Below are positions 41,640-52,359 of a stretch of DNA of 64,000 bases, piece after piece. A program made the position numbers and the translations under genes. The first letter of the stretch is position 1. Every line of letters begins with the position of its first letter. Below the pieces are notes generated by a model. That model saw nothing but the letters and a program-made list of their open reading frames with translations. It searched no databases and was not told the DNA's origin. The stretch is from Euglena gracilis (Eukaryota > Euglenida > Euglenophyceae > Euglenales). The stretch covers positions 36,751,703 through 36,815,702 of the forward strand of contig CP154954.1 in NCBI GenBank assembly GCA_039621445.1. The letters run 5' to 3'.

Positions 41640-43300
41640 GCCGAAGCAAATAAATGGCCGCTGGCGTGGCCGAAGCAAGCAAATGGCTGGCGTGGCCGAA
41701 GCAAGCAAATGGCCGCTGGTGCGGCCGAATCAAGCAAATGGCCGCCGGCGTGGCCGACGTAAGCAAATGACTGGCACGTCCGAAGCAAGCAAATGGCCGC
41801 TGGCGTGGCCGAAGCAAGCAAATGGCCGGTGGCGTGGCCAAAGCAAGCAAATGGCCGGTGCAGCCGAAGCAAGCAAATGGCCGCTGGTACGGCCGAAGCA
41901 AGCAAATGGCCGCCAGCGTGGCCGAAGTAAGCAAATGGCCGCTGGTGCAGCCGAAGCAAGCAAATGGCCGGTGCAGCCGAAGCAAGCAAATGGCCGCTGG
42001 TACGGCCGAAGCAAGCAAATGGCCGGTGGCGTGGCCGAAGTGAGCAGAAGCCAGTGCAGCCGAAGCTAGCAAATGGCCGGTGGCGTGGCCGAAGCAAGCA
42101 AATGGCCGCCAGCGTGGCCGAAGTAAGCAAATGGCTGGCGCGTCCGAAGCAAGTAAATGGCCGCTGGTGCGGCCGAAGCAAGCAAATGGCCGCCAGCGTG
42201 GCCAAAGCAAGCAAATGGCTGGCGTGGCCGAAGCAAGCAAATGGCCGGTGCAGTCGAAGCAAGCAAATGGCCGGTGGCGTGGCCGAAGTAAGCAAATGGC
42301 CACTGGTGCAGTCGAAGCAAGCAAATGGCCGGTGCAGCCGAAGCAAGCAAATGGCCGCTGGTGCAGCCGAAGCAAGCAAATGGCCGCTGGTGCAGCCGAA
42401 GCAAGCAAATGGCCGCTGGCGTGGCCGAAGCAAGCAAATGGCTGGCGTGGCCGAAGCAAGCAAATGGCCGCCAGCGTGGCCGAGGTAAGCAAATGGCTGG
42501 CGCGTCCGAAGCAAGCAAATGGCCGCTGGTGCGGCCGAAGCAAGCAAATGGCCGCTGGCGCAGCCGAAGCAAGCAAATGGCCGCTGGCGCAGCCGAAGCA
42601 AGCAAATGGCCGCTGGCGTGGCCGAAGCAAACAAATGGCCGCTGGTGCGGCCAAAGCAAGCAAATGGCCGCTGGCGTGGCCGAAGCAAGCAAATGGCCGC
42701 TGGCATAGCCGACGCAAGCAAATGGCCGCTGGTGCGGCCAAAGCAAGCAAATGGCCGGTGGCGTGGCCGAAGCAAGCAAATGGCCGCCGGCGTGGCCGAA
42801 GCAAGCAAATGGCCGCTGGTGCGGCCGAAGCAAGCAAATGGCCGCTGGCGCAGCCGAAGCAAGCAAATGGCCGCTGGCGCAGCCGAAGCAAGCAAATGGC
42901 CGCTGGCGTGGCCGAAGCAAGCAAATGGCCGCTGGTGCGGCCGAAGCAAGCAAATGGCCGCTGGTGCGGCCAAAGCAAGCAAATGGCCGGTGGCGTGGCC
43001 GAAGCAAGCAAATGGCCGCCGGCGTGGCCGAAGCAAGCAAATGGCCGCTGGCGTGGCCGAAGCAAGCAAATGGCCGCTGGTGCGGCCGAAGCAAGCAAAT
43101 GGCCGCTGGCATAGCCGACGCAAGCAAATGGCCGCTGGTGCGGCCGAAGCAAGCAAATGGCCGCAGACGCGGCCGAAGTGAGCAAATGGCTGCTTGTGCA
43201 GCCGAAGCAAGCAAATGGCCGCTGGCGTGGCCGAAGCAAACAAATGGCCGCTGGTGCGGCCAAAGCAAGCAAATGGCCGCTGGCGGCTGGTCGCAAAGCA
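41640..43300. repeat. 29-bp minisatellite, array 2
   Basis: About 55-60 units of the GCCGAAGCAAGCAAATGGCC motif with 26- and 29-bp lengths, roughly 1.7 times the first array. Variant units (GGCTGGCGTG, GGCCGGTGCAG, GCATAGCCGACG) recur at spaced intervals, for example CATAGCCGACGCAAGC at about 42,703 and 43,110, which points to block duplication. Minus-strand frames of 666 and 731 codons (41,468-43,468 and 41,599-43,794) and plus-strand frames up to 344 codons are products of the stop-free unit. Confidence 0.93.
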
Positions 43301-43498
43301 ATGGGCCGCTGGCACTGTCGACGCCAGCGCCGGCTGCCGAAGCGGGCCCCGGCCGCAGGGCCCCCCCGACCCCGGCAGCTCAGGGCTGCCGCGCGTCGGG
43401 ACGTCGCTGGCCGGCAGCGCAGCGCAGCGGGCGAAGGAGCCCGCCGTGCTGCTGCGGTGCCCCCACACGCCTGAAGACCTGAAGGTGTGGCACTACAC

Positions 43499-44004
43499 CA
43501 GGGATGGATGGCAAGCCCTTCGGTATTGAGGTAGGTGGTGGGGGGGTCCCGACCACCCCCCCCCCCCAGGGGGTAAGGTGGTGGGGGGTCCGGACCCCCG
43601 TCCCAACATCTAGGGGGGGGGGTGGTCCGGACCCCCCCCCCTCCTTGACAGGTGCCAAAAATAGCAGAAAATTTTCTTCCGGCGCGCAGCGAGCAAAATG
43701 AGCAAAAACATCCCTTTTTGCTCACTTTTGGACATATTGCCCTTTTTTTGATGTGTTGGTGTTTTCCCCCCAAAAATTGTTCAAAAAATTTCAAAAAACG
43801 TTTTTGGATCGATTTTCAAAGAAAAATCAGGGATTTTTGACCGATTTTGACCCGATTTCTGGCCCTTTGCCCGTCCATGAAATCGAAAATTTTTCGGCCC
43901 CCCCTCAGTTTCGAGGTAGGAGGGGGGGGGGGCCGACCCCCCCCCCCCCCGTGTCGGGAGGGGGGGTCCGCCCCCCCCCCCTCAAGGCTTCCCATCCATC
44001 CCTG
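43499..44004. mobile_element. M1: element with TIR CAGGGATGGATGGNAAGCC
   Basis: The left end CAGGGATGGATGGCAAGCC mirrors the right end GGCTTCCCATCCATCCCTG with one mismatch. The flanks CACTACAC and CACTGCCC match at 6 of 8; the paralogous empty site at about 5,386 reads GTGGCGCTGCCC. Interior: C/G-tract hairpins, AGGTGCCAAAAATAGCAGAAAA, TTCTTCCGGCGCGCAGCG, AAAAATCAGGGATTTTTGACC, GGCCCTTTGCCCGTCCATG. M2 at 63,327 is a full second copy. Confidence 0.82.
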
Positions 44005-44072
44005 CACTGCCCCGAAACTCGATGCCGACCTTGCATCCATCCAACCCCAGGGTACTAAGCGAGCGTTTAGGC

Positions 44073-44332
44073 CAGGATTTTTTTTAGTTGTGGACCCCGG
44101 TGGGGGGGGTAGGGTGAGTGGGTCTGGCCGAGCCCCCCCCCCCCCCCGGGCCCCCCCCAAGGGGGGTGGGATATATTTTTCGGCGCCAAAGGCGCCGAAC
44201 AAGTGCTATTTTTAGCATTTTTCACAATCTTTCGGCCATTTTTTTTGTGGGTCCCCCGGGACCCCCCCCCCCCAGGGGGCAGGGGGTGGGTGGGTGGGGG
44301 TCCCCTCCCCCCCCGGTCTTAAAAAATTGCTG
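44073..44332. mobile_element. O3: CAGG-ATTTTTTTTAG element, 7/8 TSD and empty paralogue
   Basis: Left CAGGATTTTTTTTAG against right CTTAAAAAATTGCTG, imperfect inverted repeats. The flanks are GTTTAGGC (44,065-44,072) and GTTTAGGG (44,333-44,340). The paralogous site at about 5,440 reads GATTGTTTGGTTTTGCAC with no element. Interior: GGTAGGGTGAGTGGGTCTGGCCGAGCC, TTTTTCGGCGCCAAAGGCGCCGAA, GCTATTTTTAGCATTTTTC, GGCCATTTTTTTTGTGGG. This interior is shared with O1 and several partial copies. Confidence 0.88.
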
Positions 44333-45119
44333 GTTTAGGGGCAACCACCCCCAGCCCCTTCTCAGGGTAGGCGGGGAGGTCCGGAAACTCCTCTCAAAAT
44401 TACCAGAAAATTTTCTTCCGTGGCGCTTTGCACTGACAGATTTATGTTGCTATCATCTGTTTTTTTGGGGTTCTTGGGGTTAAAAAAAAATCGACTGTTT
44501 GGCATCATTGGCAGTTTCTTTTTTGGATTTTTTTTTGCAGTTGTGATTGTTTGATCCCCGGTGATTTGGCCTAGCTCCAGCCCGGGACCCCTACAGGGGG
44601 GGGGTCAGCAAGCAGCGTTTTTTTTAGCCTGCCCAAATTTTCCAGCCTCTGTGCTGTGGACCCTGGGGGGGAGGGAGCCTGAAACAACGCCCTGGTGGGA
44701 AGCGCAGTCGGCGTGTCAGGTGACAGATCCTTTTGGAGATTCAACTACGTTTTTTGCCTCTTTCTCTCAGGTATTTGTTAACAATGTGGAAGCGGCACAT
44801 GATGTCCTTCGACAGATCCTGGAGGCCCTGGTCTTCATCCATTCTCCCCAGACACAGGCATTCCCCCCTTCGGCTGTGTGGTTTTCCTTTTCTGTGTAGA
44901 ACTCTCACCATTTTGGGTGTGACAGCTGATATCTCCGTCGGAGCCGCTGCAGCGCCGTGAATCATTAACACCACCGCACATGATCATTAAACCTGCCCCC
45001 TATCTTATACCCACCTTGGGCCACAACAATTGCAGGAACCCCAAAACTGTCACGGCCCGTGGTTTGTTTTTTGACGTTTCATTGACATGCAATCTATAAG
45101 GATTGTTCTGTGGAGTAAT

Positions 45120-46322
45120 GGCCAGCATCATATTTTATCTGAAATTCATGCCCCCACGCCCCGGTGTATGCCGAAAAATTGCTGAAATTTTGCCGAAAAT
45201 TTGCTGTTGTGGGTGTTGACTAGCAATGGTTCAGGTGATTCTGGGGTTTTTTGGTAATGATGGGGTTTTGGGGGGTGGGGAACCCAGCTGACCTGGTCCC
45301 GGGGGCTGGTGGCACATTTTGGCACATCCCACCCCCGATTAAATCTTTAAATTGTCAAATTTTTTGCTTTTCGGGGCTCCCCCAAAGACCCCATTATTAC
45401 CAGAACCACAAGGGCCACAAAATTTTGACGATTTTTGGGTGTGAATCTGGGCGTCGGGGCGTGATTTTCGGGGCCAGATTACCCCAATGCCAAGAAATGT
45501 GGTGTGTGCTAAAACTTGCCACCTGCCCCCGGGCAGGTCAGCTGGGTTCCCCACCCCCAAAAACCCCAGAATCACCTGAGCCGCTGCTGGTCACCACCCC
45601 ACAATCGCAAAATTTTGGCAATTTTTTTGGTGTAAATGGGGCCATTGTTCGCTGTACGACCGCCTCCCCCCCCCCCAACGGCAGGAGCAAGATTTTTGGG
45701 TCGTGAAGGAACAGGGTTAGGGTCAGCGTCAGGGACCTGGTTCCGGGGGCTGGTGGCACGTTTCGGCACAGAGCATTTCCTGACATTGAGGCAATCTCGG
45801 CCCAAAAATCACGGGTATTTGTTTGCTGGACAAACCGCCGCCAAAAAATTACACGTCAGTTGCACCGAGGCCTGAATAGTGCTTTTATGTGTTATGTGGG
45901 TTGGGTTTTTCTTTTTGGTTAGTTTGTGGTTTGGCGGACATATGACCTGATTTTCATGACGTACGCCCCACCCCCCGATTGACAGCTGAAAATTGTCAAA
46001 ATTTTGCTACTCGGGGTGGGCATGAGAAGCAGTGATCCCCTTCGAATAGCAGTCGGAGCAGTCAGTCGGAAATTTTTTTTTCTGAATTCCTTTTTTGAAG
46101 GTTTTTTTTAATGTTTTTCTGAGGTATTTTAAGGTGTTTCTGCATCATGCCGGCCATTTGAAGGCTTTTCTTTTATCATTTTCTGAAGGCATTTTGGCCA
46201 AACATCTTTTGGATTTTTTAAAAGGGGGTTTCAAATTTTTCCAAATGAAATGAAACGGAGAGTTCCGTGGCTTGAAGGCCAACCTTTTCCCATTGTGGGC
46301 TGGAGGTTTTTTGAACCTGGCC
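45120..46322. repeat. Satellite-like units and AT-rich spacer
   Basis: About 45,150-45,330 and 45,430-45,640 are partial satellite-related units. About 45,640-45,800 holds the TTCGTGAAGGAACAGGGTTAGGG block. About 45,800-46,300 is AT-rich with T-runs and no gene or paralogue recognised. Confidence 0.55.
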
Positions 46323-46696
46323 CAGGGGTTTTCTTAAGCCGGAGGGGACCCTATTCCCCGGGGGGGGGGGTCCAGCCAGCCATCAAATCCAGCCAGCAGC
46401 CCAAATTCGGGCTGGGATCCCCGGGGTCGATATAAATATAGTTGCGTCCAGCCCGGCCGGAGGCTGGGCCAGCCGGCTGCAGGCTGGCCAGCCAAATGGG
46501 CTGCCCAGCTCACCTATCCCTTCATTTTTTCAGTAATTTTCCTGTTCCTCCAGTTCCGATCCAGCCTTGATCTAAATCCATCCATCAAAATGTCGAAAAT
46601 GGCAAAAAAAATCATTTTTTTGTTTTTCATCGACCCAGCCCAGCCCCCTCCAGCTCCGGACCCCCCCCCCCCGGGAGGTTCTTAAGAAAACCCGTG
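46323..46696. mobile_element. T2: CAGGGGTTTTCTTAAG element, 7/8 TSD
   Basis: Left CAGGGGTTTTCTTAAG, right CTTAAGAAAACCCGTG. The flanks are ACCTGGCC (46,315-46,322) and ACCGGGCC (46,697-46,704). The interior follows T1: GGGTCCAGCCAGCC, AGCCGGC...AGGCTGGCCAGCC, CTTGATCTA, CATCAAAATGTCGAAAATGGC. It is shorter than T1 by about 130 bp, mainly in palindromic and homopolymer regions. Confidence 0.88.
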
Positions 46697-46734
46697 ACCG
46701 GGCCCGCAGCACGCTGCACTTTCCCCAGAATTCT

Positions 46735-47259
46735 GTGCGGTTGTCCCTCCCCGCACCTCTCTGCATTCAGGTCCTCTCCATGAAGGAGAAGGAGGGAAAC
46801 AAAGGAAAAGGAAAAAGAACGAAGAAGTCCAAAGAAGAAGAAGGAAGAAGATGGCGTAAGGAAGAAGGTGATGAATCAAGGAGGAAGAAGAGAAAAGAAG
46901 AAGAAGGAAGCCGATGATGGAATAAGTAAGAGGAAGATGAAGGAGGAGGAGGAAGAGGAAGGAATGATTGAAGAAGCAGGAAGAATGAGGAAGAAAGTAG
47001 GACGAGGAAGGAAGCCATTGCCAGCCCAACACCCACCTCCTCTTGGCGGCCAGTGCCCCGTGCCTCCACAAAGGAGCTTGTGGTTGACGTTTTTTTTTTT
47101 GCGAATTGGACGCGTTGTTGTTTCCCCCAGGTGGACGTTCATTACAGGAACAAAGCAGAGTATGTTGTTTTTGAGTAAGGTTGCACGCGCACACACACAC
47201 ACACACATGCATACACACACACACACACATGCACACACACACACATACACACACACATG

Positions 47260-47290
<31 letters not shown>

Positions 47291-47720
47291 TCACACACAC
47301 ATACACACACACATGCACACGCACACATATACACACACGCGCGCACGCATATGCACCACAGCATGGTGGGTGGAATGCACACCACATGCAGAGCGGGCAA
47401 CATAGTTTGTGGTGCAGTTTGGGGGAGTTTGAGGGGCACTTTGGGGGGCTGAGGGGCACTGAAGGGGAGGCAGCGGCGGCCAGGCGGCGCAGGAGCGGGG
47501 GCAAGCGAAGGAGCGGGGGCGGGCTGCGCTCTTCCCCCACCTCCACCTGCCCACCGGTCCGCTCGCTGCCAGGTGTGTGCTGCTGCATCAATGGGAAGGG
47601 GGGCTGGGCTGTGTGCAAGTGTGCGCGTTCCGCTTCAGCAGAAAGAAACCGACAATGATATCAAGAAAAAGCACATGCAGCGGATTGCCTGGTTGCCCGG
47701 TTTTCAAATCAGAAATGCTG
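46735..47720. repeat. Family H copy 6 with long (CA)n
   Basis: Same order as copy 2: CTCTCTGCATTCAGGTCCTCTCC, purine tract (46,780-47,020), GTTGACG.TTTTTTTTTTGCGAATTGG, long interrupted (CA)n (about 47,175-47,350), CACATGCAGAGCGGGCAACA, GGCAGCGGCGGCCAGGCGGCG, CCGCTCGCTGCCAGGTGTGTGC. Frames on either strand encode Thr-His or Cys-Val runs of the CA tract and are not genes. Confidence 0.75.
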
Positions 47721-48395
47721 TGCCCCGCATAATCTCATGCTAGCTTTTTGGATAACATTTTTGTCATTGTTGGGGAGCTCCGGTGTTATTAGTTGCTTCC
47801 TGGAGCTTTGCACCGGAACACTTCTGTCATCTGCTTTTGTCAATTTGGCGAAAATCCCCCCGAAAATGCAATTTTGGGAGTTTTTTTGAAGCCACCCAAA
47901 AGATTGTGTGATCTGCTTTGGGCAGGGCTTTTCCCCCACCGGGGCTGTTGATCCCCCTCCCCCCACCCGGGGGTAGGGGGAGTGGGGTGGACCTGGTGGC
48001 TGCCCCCCTTGAAAACCTCATCACAGGGTGGACAAAAATTATGGCGGACAAGAAGTTTTGGGAACCCCTCCCCAAATTTTTCCATATTTATTCTTGCCGT
48101 AATGTTCGACCGGTGCTGGTTTCTGACCAACGCTCAGCACCTGTGTGACCCCTCCCCCTGCCTCCAATGGGTGGCTGAGTGGTTGACCCCACCGCAGGGA
48201 TGGGGTAGGTTTTTGCCTGGCTGAAGGCCAGCAGAATTTTTCTGTGTTTGCGGCCAGTTTGACTGGTGGGTGGGTGGGTGGATGGACGCTTGACCCCGGG
48301 GGGGGGGGGGGGTGGGTTTTCGAAAAAATGAAGGTGGGTTTGGTCTGTGAACGAGCCAAAGTATGTTCGACACATTGCAAAAAAGTGCTCAGAAG

Positions 48396-48689
48396 CAGGC
48401 TATATTTTAGTCGGGTACCGACCCCACCCCGGGGGGGGGGGTGCCTGCCTGGGCAGGCACTCCAAATCCGCCCCCCGGGGGGGGGGGGGTAGGGCACACG
48501 GCCAAAAGTGCCTTAGCACAACGCCTTTGGCGCCGGGGAGCCAAAAATGGCCTATTTTCAAAGGAATGTGCCTGGGCACAGGCCGAAATCCGACCCCCGG
48601 GGGGGGGGGGGGTAGTGCCTGCCTGGGCAGGCGCACACAGGCACTCCGGACCCCCCCCCTCCCCCCGGGGTTGGTAAAAAAACAGCGTG
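48396..48689. mobile_element. C1: GGTGCCTGCC-hairpin element, perfect 8-bp TSD
   Basis: Starts CAGGCTATATTTTAGTCGGG; the right end GGTTGGTAAAAAAACAGCGTG is a degraded mirror. CTCAGAAG flanks both sides (48,388-48,395 and 48,690-48,697), with three further matching bases (GTG) upstream of each copy. Interior: GTGCCTGCCTGGGCAGGCAC twice, GCGCCGGGGAGCCAAAAATGGCC, GTGCCTGGGCACAGGCCGAAATCC. The tandem-duplicate unit at 54.6 kb lacks it. Confidence 0.88.
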
Positions 48690-48697
48690 CTCAGAAG

Positions 48698-49758
48698 TGG
48701 TTGAATACCAAATTTTACCAAAATATTTTTTTGTCCACTCCTGCTTTTTTGTTTGTCTAGCAAGCTCTTTGGCAATTTTTAGATGAAAATGAATATGAAG
48801 ACGGGAAAACCCAACACGTTAGTTTTGGGTCTGTTTGAGCCTGAGGGGCCTGAGGGCCTGAGGGGCTTGGAGGTTATTGAGTGTTTTCCCGTTGGTGGTG
48901 ACTGGTTTTTTTTTGTTGAAAGGGGGCTGCAGCACGCTGCAGTTTTCCCCAGAATTTGGTGTTGTTGGGGTTGTTGGAATCCTCAATTTTGGTTACCTTG
49001 GCCTCTGCGGAGGCTCCGCGGAGGCTGGGCACCTGCGGAGGCAACCAGTTTTGTATGCGGGCCACATCTGGAAAAAAAAATAAATAATGTTTTATGGGTT
49101 GACCACAACCTCCCCCCCCCACAGGCCCCCCCCCCCACCCCCCTCCCCTCTCCCCCCCTACAGCCCAACCCCCCTGCCCCTCCCCCCCTCCCCCGCTCCC
49201 CAATGACAGAATCTTTTTGTGTGGACAAAGTTTGATGGACATGACGTAAATGGCAAACTGGTAAACGGTAAAAGCAAATTCAGGTGGACAGGCTGTTTTT
49301 GTGGCAAACGGATAAATGGTTTTCAACAAGTTTGGCGGGCATGGCGTTAATAGCAAAGGGGTGAACAGTCTGCTCCACATCAGGCGGACATGGCGCTTTT
49401 GTGACAAATGGCAAATGGCGTTTTTATGCAAGCATGTGAGATGGAAAAAAAATGTTTTGTTTTTTTTGTGGGGATGTGGGCGGTGGCGGGGTGAAAACAA
49501 AATTTGAATTTTTTTAGGGGATACAAGGGCAAAAAAATGGAACGGTGGGGTAGGGGGTGGGGCAGAAACCCCCCAAATGTTTTTTGTTTAATTGCTTTTC
49601 TTGCGGAGAGTCGGGGGTGCAAAGATTAAAATACAATTCCTCTCTTTCTGGGCGTTAGTGTGGGGGCCGTGGGGAGGGTGTGCCCCCCCCAGGCATTTCA
49701 CGTGACAAATCCGCGTTCAGTTCTTGGTTCACACCATGCTCTGGCAAAATTGGTTGGG
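48698..49758. other. Unit 1 spacer, no gene supported
   Basis: About 48,780-49,230 has an open plus-strand frame (48,783-49,235) without recognisable domain, ending in C-rich simple sequence. About 49,250-49,740 is the part duplicated at 54,950-55,335, with shared words GTTTTTTTTGTGGGGATGTGGGCGGTG and GTGTGCCCCCC. Confidence 0.5.
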
Positions 49759-50122
49759 AGCAGACAATTGCTTAAGCACTGTCCCCCCCCCCCCCCCCCC
49801 CCCCCCGGGGGGGTGGGTGACTGGTTTTTTCACAGTGACTGACTGGTTTTTGGGCCCGGACCCCTCCCCCCCCCCCCGGGGGGGGTCGGCCAGGAGTGGG
49901 CAAAAGTGGCTTGAGTGACCCCGGCGCCGAAGGCGCCGGAAAATTTTTTTGGGCCTAAAATGGCCTAAAGTGACTGGAAAGTGGCCGTTTTTCTGAGTGG
50001 CCGCCCCCCCCCCCCCCCCGGTAGTGACTGGCTGGTTTTTTGAAAATGAGTGACTGACTGGTTTTTAAAAAAGTGGAGTGACCCCCCTCCCCCCCCCCCG
50101 GGGGGGGCGGTAAGCAATTGTA
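49759..50122. mobile_element. U1: element with ACAATTGCTTA ends and 8-bp TSD
   Basis: ACAATTGCTTAAGCACTG on the left mirrors CGGTAAGCAATTGTA on the right. TGGTTGGG flanks both sides (49,751-49,758 and 50,123-50,130) if the left terminus begins AGCAG; the right terminus lacks the matching CTGCT. The corresponding position in unit 2 (about 55,335) has no such element. Interior shared with U2: GACTGGTTTTTTCACAGTGACTGACTGG, GGCAAAAGTGGCTTGAGTGACCCCGGCGCCGAAGGCGCCGG. Confidence 0.7.
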
Positions 50123-50393
50123 TGGTTGGGAGGGGAATGGTGGGTGGGTCCGGCTGAGCGGAGTACATCCCCCGGGGAGGGCATACTTTTTGGTGCCAAA
50201 GGGGCAAACTTTTCTCAAAAGGCGTGCTTTTTAGCATTTTTCGTGATTTTTTGGCCATTTTCAAGGGAAAGTGAGGGGGTCCCCGGGACCCCCTGGGGGG
50301 CCTCCCCAAGGGGTGGGGGGAGGGGAGCCTGAGCCCCTTCCCTCAGCTCATGCTCCGCAGAAGCAACCCAAAAGTTAGGATTCTACTTGCGCG

Positions 50394-50670
50394 GTGGACG
50401 CATATGGTTGCTCCCCACCCCCCTCGGCATTCAGGTCCCCTCCACCATGCAGCGCCGCGCCGCCCATTGAGCCCAACGCCCACCTCCCCCTGCCAGTCCA
50501 ATGCCCCCTGCCACCAGAAAGCATCCCGCGGTTGTCATTTTTTTTTTTAGGAGCTGGACCTGTCTTTGGTGGCCATGCAATGCACTACAGGCAAAAAGTT
50601 GTGCACATACACATGAGAACGCTTGTGCACATACACATGCACAATACGCACCCACACCCACACCCACCCA

Positions 50671-50708
<38 letters not shown>

Positions 50709-51160
50709 AACACATATACACGCAAACACACATACACGCTTCCGCACACCCACGCCCACACCCACATACACATGTACACCCACACACACATGTACACACG
50801 TACCTCCCCCCCCCCCATGCCTAATGAACACCCCTGCCCAATGAACAGGGGGTGTTCGGACCGTCTAGATTGTCACCATATACCTTATCTACACAGAAAC
50901 CGTACCCCAAGCCCAATTATTACTCTTCCTTTTGGACCGTCAAGATTGTCACCTTAGTGTTCATTGGGCTTGGGGGGGGGGAGGTACGCACATGCACATG
51001 CGCAGCAAAGGTGGGTGGAACGCACATCTCATGCAGAGGGGACAACATAGTTTGTGGTGGTTTTGGTTTTCCTGGTTGGGTTTGTGTGAGCAGGGGGCAC
51101 TGAAGGGAGGCAGCGGCGGCCAGGCGGCGCAGGAGCGGGGGCAAGCGAAGGAGCGGGGGT
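50394..51160. repeat. Family H copy 7 with (CA)n
   Basis: CTCGGCATTCAGGTCCCCTCC, CACCAGAAAGCATCCCGCGGTTG, a (CA)n-rich tract (50,600-50,800), CAGCAAAGGTGGGTGGAACGCACATCTCATGCAGAGG, GGCAGCGGCGGCCAGGCGGCGC. K2 is inserted inside the CA tract. The duplicate at 55,690-56,350 lacks K2. Confidence 0.75.
50801..50986. mobile_element. K2: TACCTCC element, longer copy
   Basis: Ends as K1: TACCTCCCCC...ATGCCTAATGAACACC and GTGTTCATTGGGCTTGG...GGAGGTA. It contains GGACCGTCTAGATTGTCACC and again GGACCGTCAAGATTGTCACC, separated by about 55 bp. It is absent from the paralogous CA tract in unit 2, supporting insertion or excision after duplication. No exact target duplication. Confidence 0.75.
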
Positions 51161-51389
51161 GCTCAGACCATCTTTTTAACGGTCATCTTCTCGGGGAGGT
51201 GTATTTTGTGTGCATTTTTTAGATTTTTTTTGAGAAATTCGAATTTTTGGAGAATTTCTGAAGCCAGGTTCTTTCCCACATTTTGGCAAAGTGAGTACCC
51301 CCCCCCCCCCAAGTGCTCACCCATCTTTTCCGTCGATTAGACAGGGGGTTTGGCCGGCCAAGGTGATTGCTGAAAAAAAATAATGCTCC

Positions 51390-52055
51390 CCCCCCCAACA
51401 CCAAGAGGGGATTGCAGCCAGCCCATGGGCCACGCCAATGGGCATATGATGCCATTGCCAGGCACAATCCCACGCCACGCCAAGCTGGAAAGAAGCCAGC
51501 GTGGGCGACGGAGGGTTGAAAGTCCGTGTTGAGTTTGGTTCCTCCTCCTTGTCTTGTTGGTCCTCACGCTTGCCTTGCCACCTTCTTGGTCCTTTGCAAC
51601 CTTGCCACGCTGCAACCTTTCAACGCTTGCATTGGGCCTCTCTGATTGGCCCTCTTTCTGCTGTGCTCCCGTTTCGCGCCGCTTTCAATTGCCTTTCCAG
51701 CCGTGTGGTTGGCCTCCCTCTACCATGCCGTTGTTGGCATTTGCCTGCCCTTCAACCAGTTCCTCTTGCCACCTCTTGCCACCCCCTGCCATTTGCCACC
51801 TTGGGCCCAGCCAGCAATGGGTGAGTGCAAGAATGAATAATGATAATGAGGAAGGGAACATAAGGGTAAGCAGTGGGGGGTTAGCCAGTTTGGTGATTTG
51901 CCCTGGCATGTTGTCTGTTTGATCCGACTGACTGATGCTTGGATTGCCTGCTGACAAAATGTTTTGGGGGTGGCATTGGGCCAGGGCTGCAATCCCGGCT
52001 GCACCCACAGATGTTTGCTGAAGGAAAGTTGTTGTTTAAAGGGCAGAGCATCCCC
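51390..52055. repeat. Dispersed family Q, copy 3
   Basis: Left words: GCCAGCCCATGGGCCACGCC and GGGCATATGATGCCATTGCCAGGCAC. Right words: CTGATGCTTGGATTGCCTGCTGAC and GGGGGTGGCATTGGGCCAGGG. Between them is CTTGCCAC/CCTTGC-rich sequence. Nearly identical to 56,570-57,220 (unit 2). The 107-122-codon frames lack motifs. Confidence 0.65.
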
Positions 52056-52351
52056 CAGGCCGTATTTTAGTCGGGTGCCCCACCCCACCTTGGGGGGGGG
52101 GTGCCTGTCTGGGCAGGCACTCCCAATCCGACCCCCCCCCCGGAGGGGGGCTGGGGCACTTGGCCAAAATTGCCCTAGCACAGACCCGGCCAAAGGCGCT
52201 GGGGAGCCAAAAATGGCCTTTTTTCAAAGGAATGTGCCTGGGCACAGGCCAAAATCCGACTCCCCCCTGGGAGGGGGTTGTGCCTGCCTGGGCAGGCACT
52301 CAAAGGCACTCCGGACCCCCCCTCCCCACGGGGTCGGTAAGAAACAACCTT
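52056..52351. mobile_element. C3: GGTGCCTGCC-hairpin element, full length
   Basis: Starts CAGGCCGTATTTTAGTCGGG and ends CGGTAAGAAACAACCTT. The flanks are GCATCCCC and GCGCCCCC (6 of 8); the paralogous C4 has GCGCCCCC on both sides, so the left flank here has mutated. Interior: GTGCCTG(T/C)CTGGGCAGGCAC palindromes, AAAGGCGCTGGGGAGCCAAAAATGGCC, GTGCCTGGGCACAGGCCAAAATCC. Confidence 0.82.
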
Positions 52352-52359
52352 GCGCCCCC

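Larger units (their letters stand above)
41160..45110. repeat. Segmental duplication, copy 2 (partner 3,200-6,480)
   Basis: Carries the same landmarks as the 3.2-6.5 kb copy but has a longer minisatellite and two additional elements, M1 and O3. It lacks L1. Downstream of 45,110 a satellite-like monomer continues in parallel with 6,530-6,740. Confidence 0.85.

Noticed and set aside
41468-43794. Minus-strand open frames of 666 and 731 codons, Ala/Leu/Arg/Phe-rich
   Set aside because: They translate the stop-free 29-bp minisatellite. All six frames are open with the same periodic peptides, and the frame is not preserved relative to the first array.
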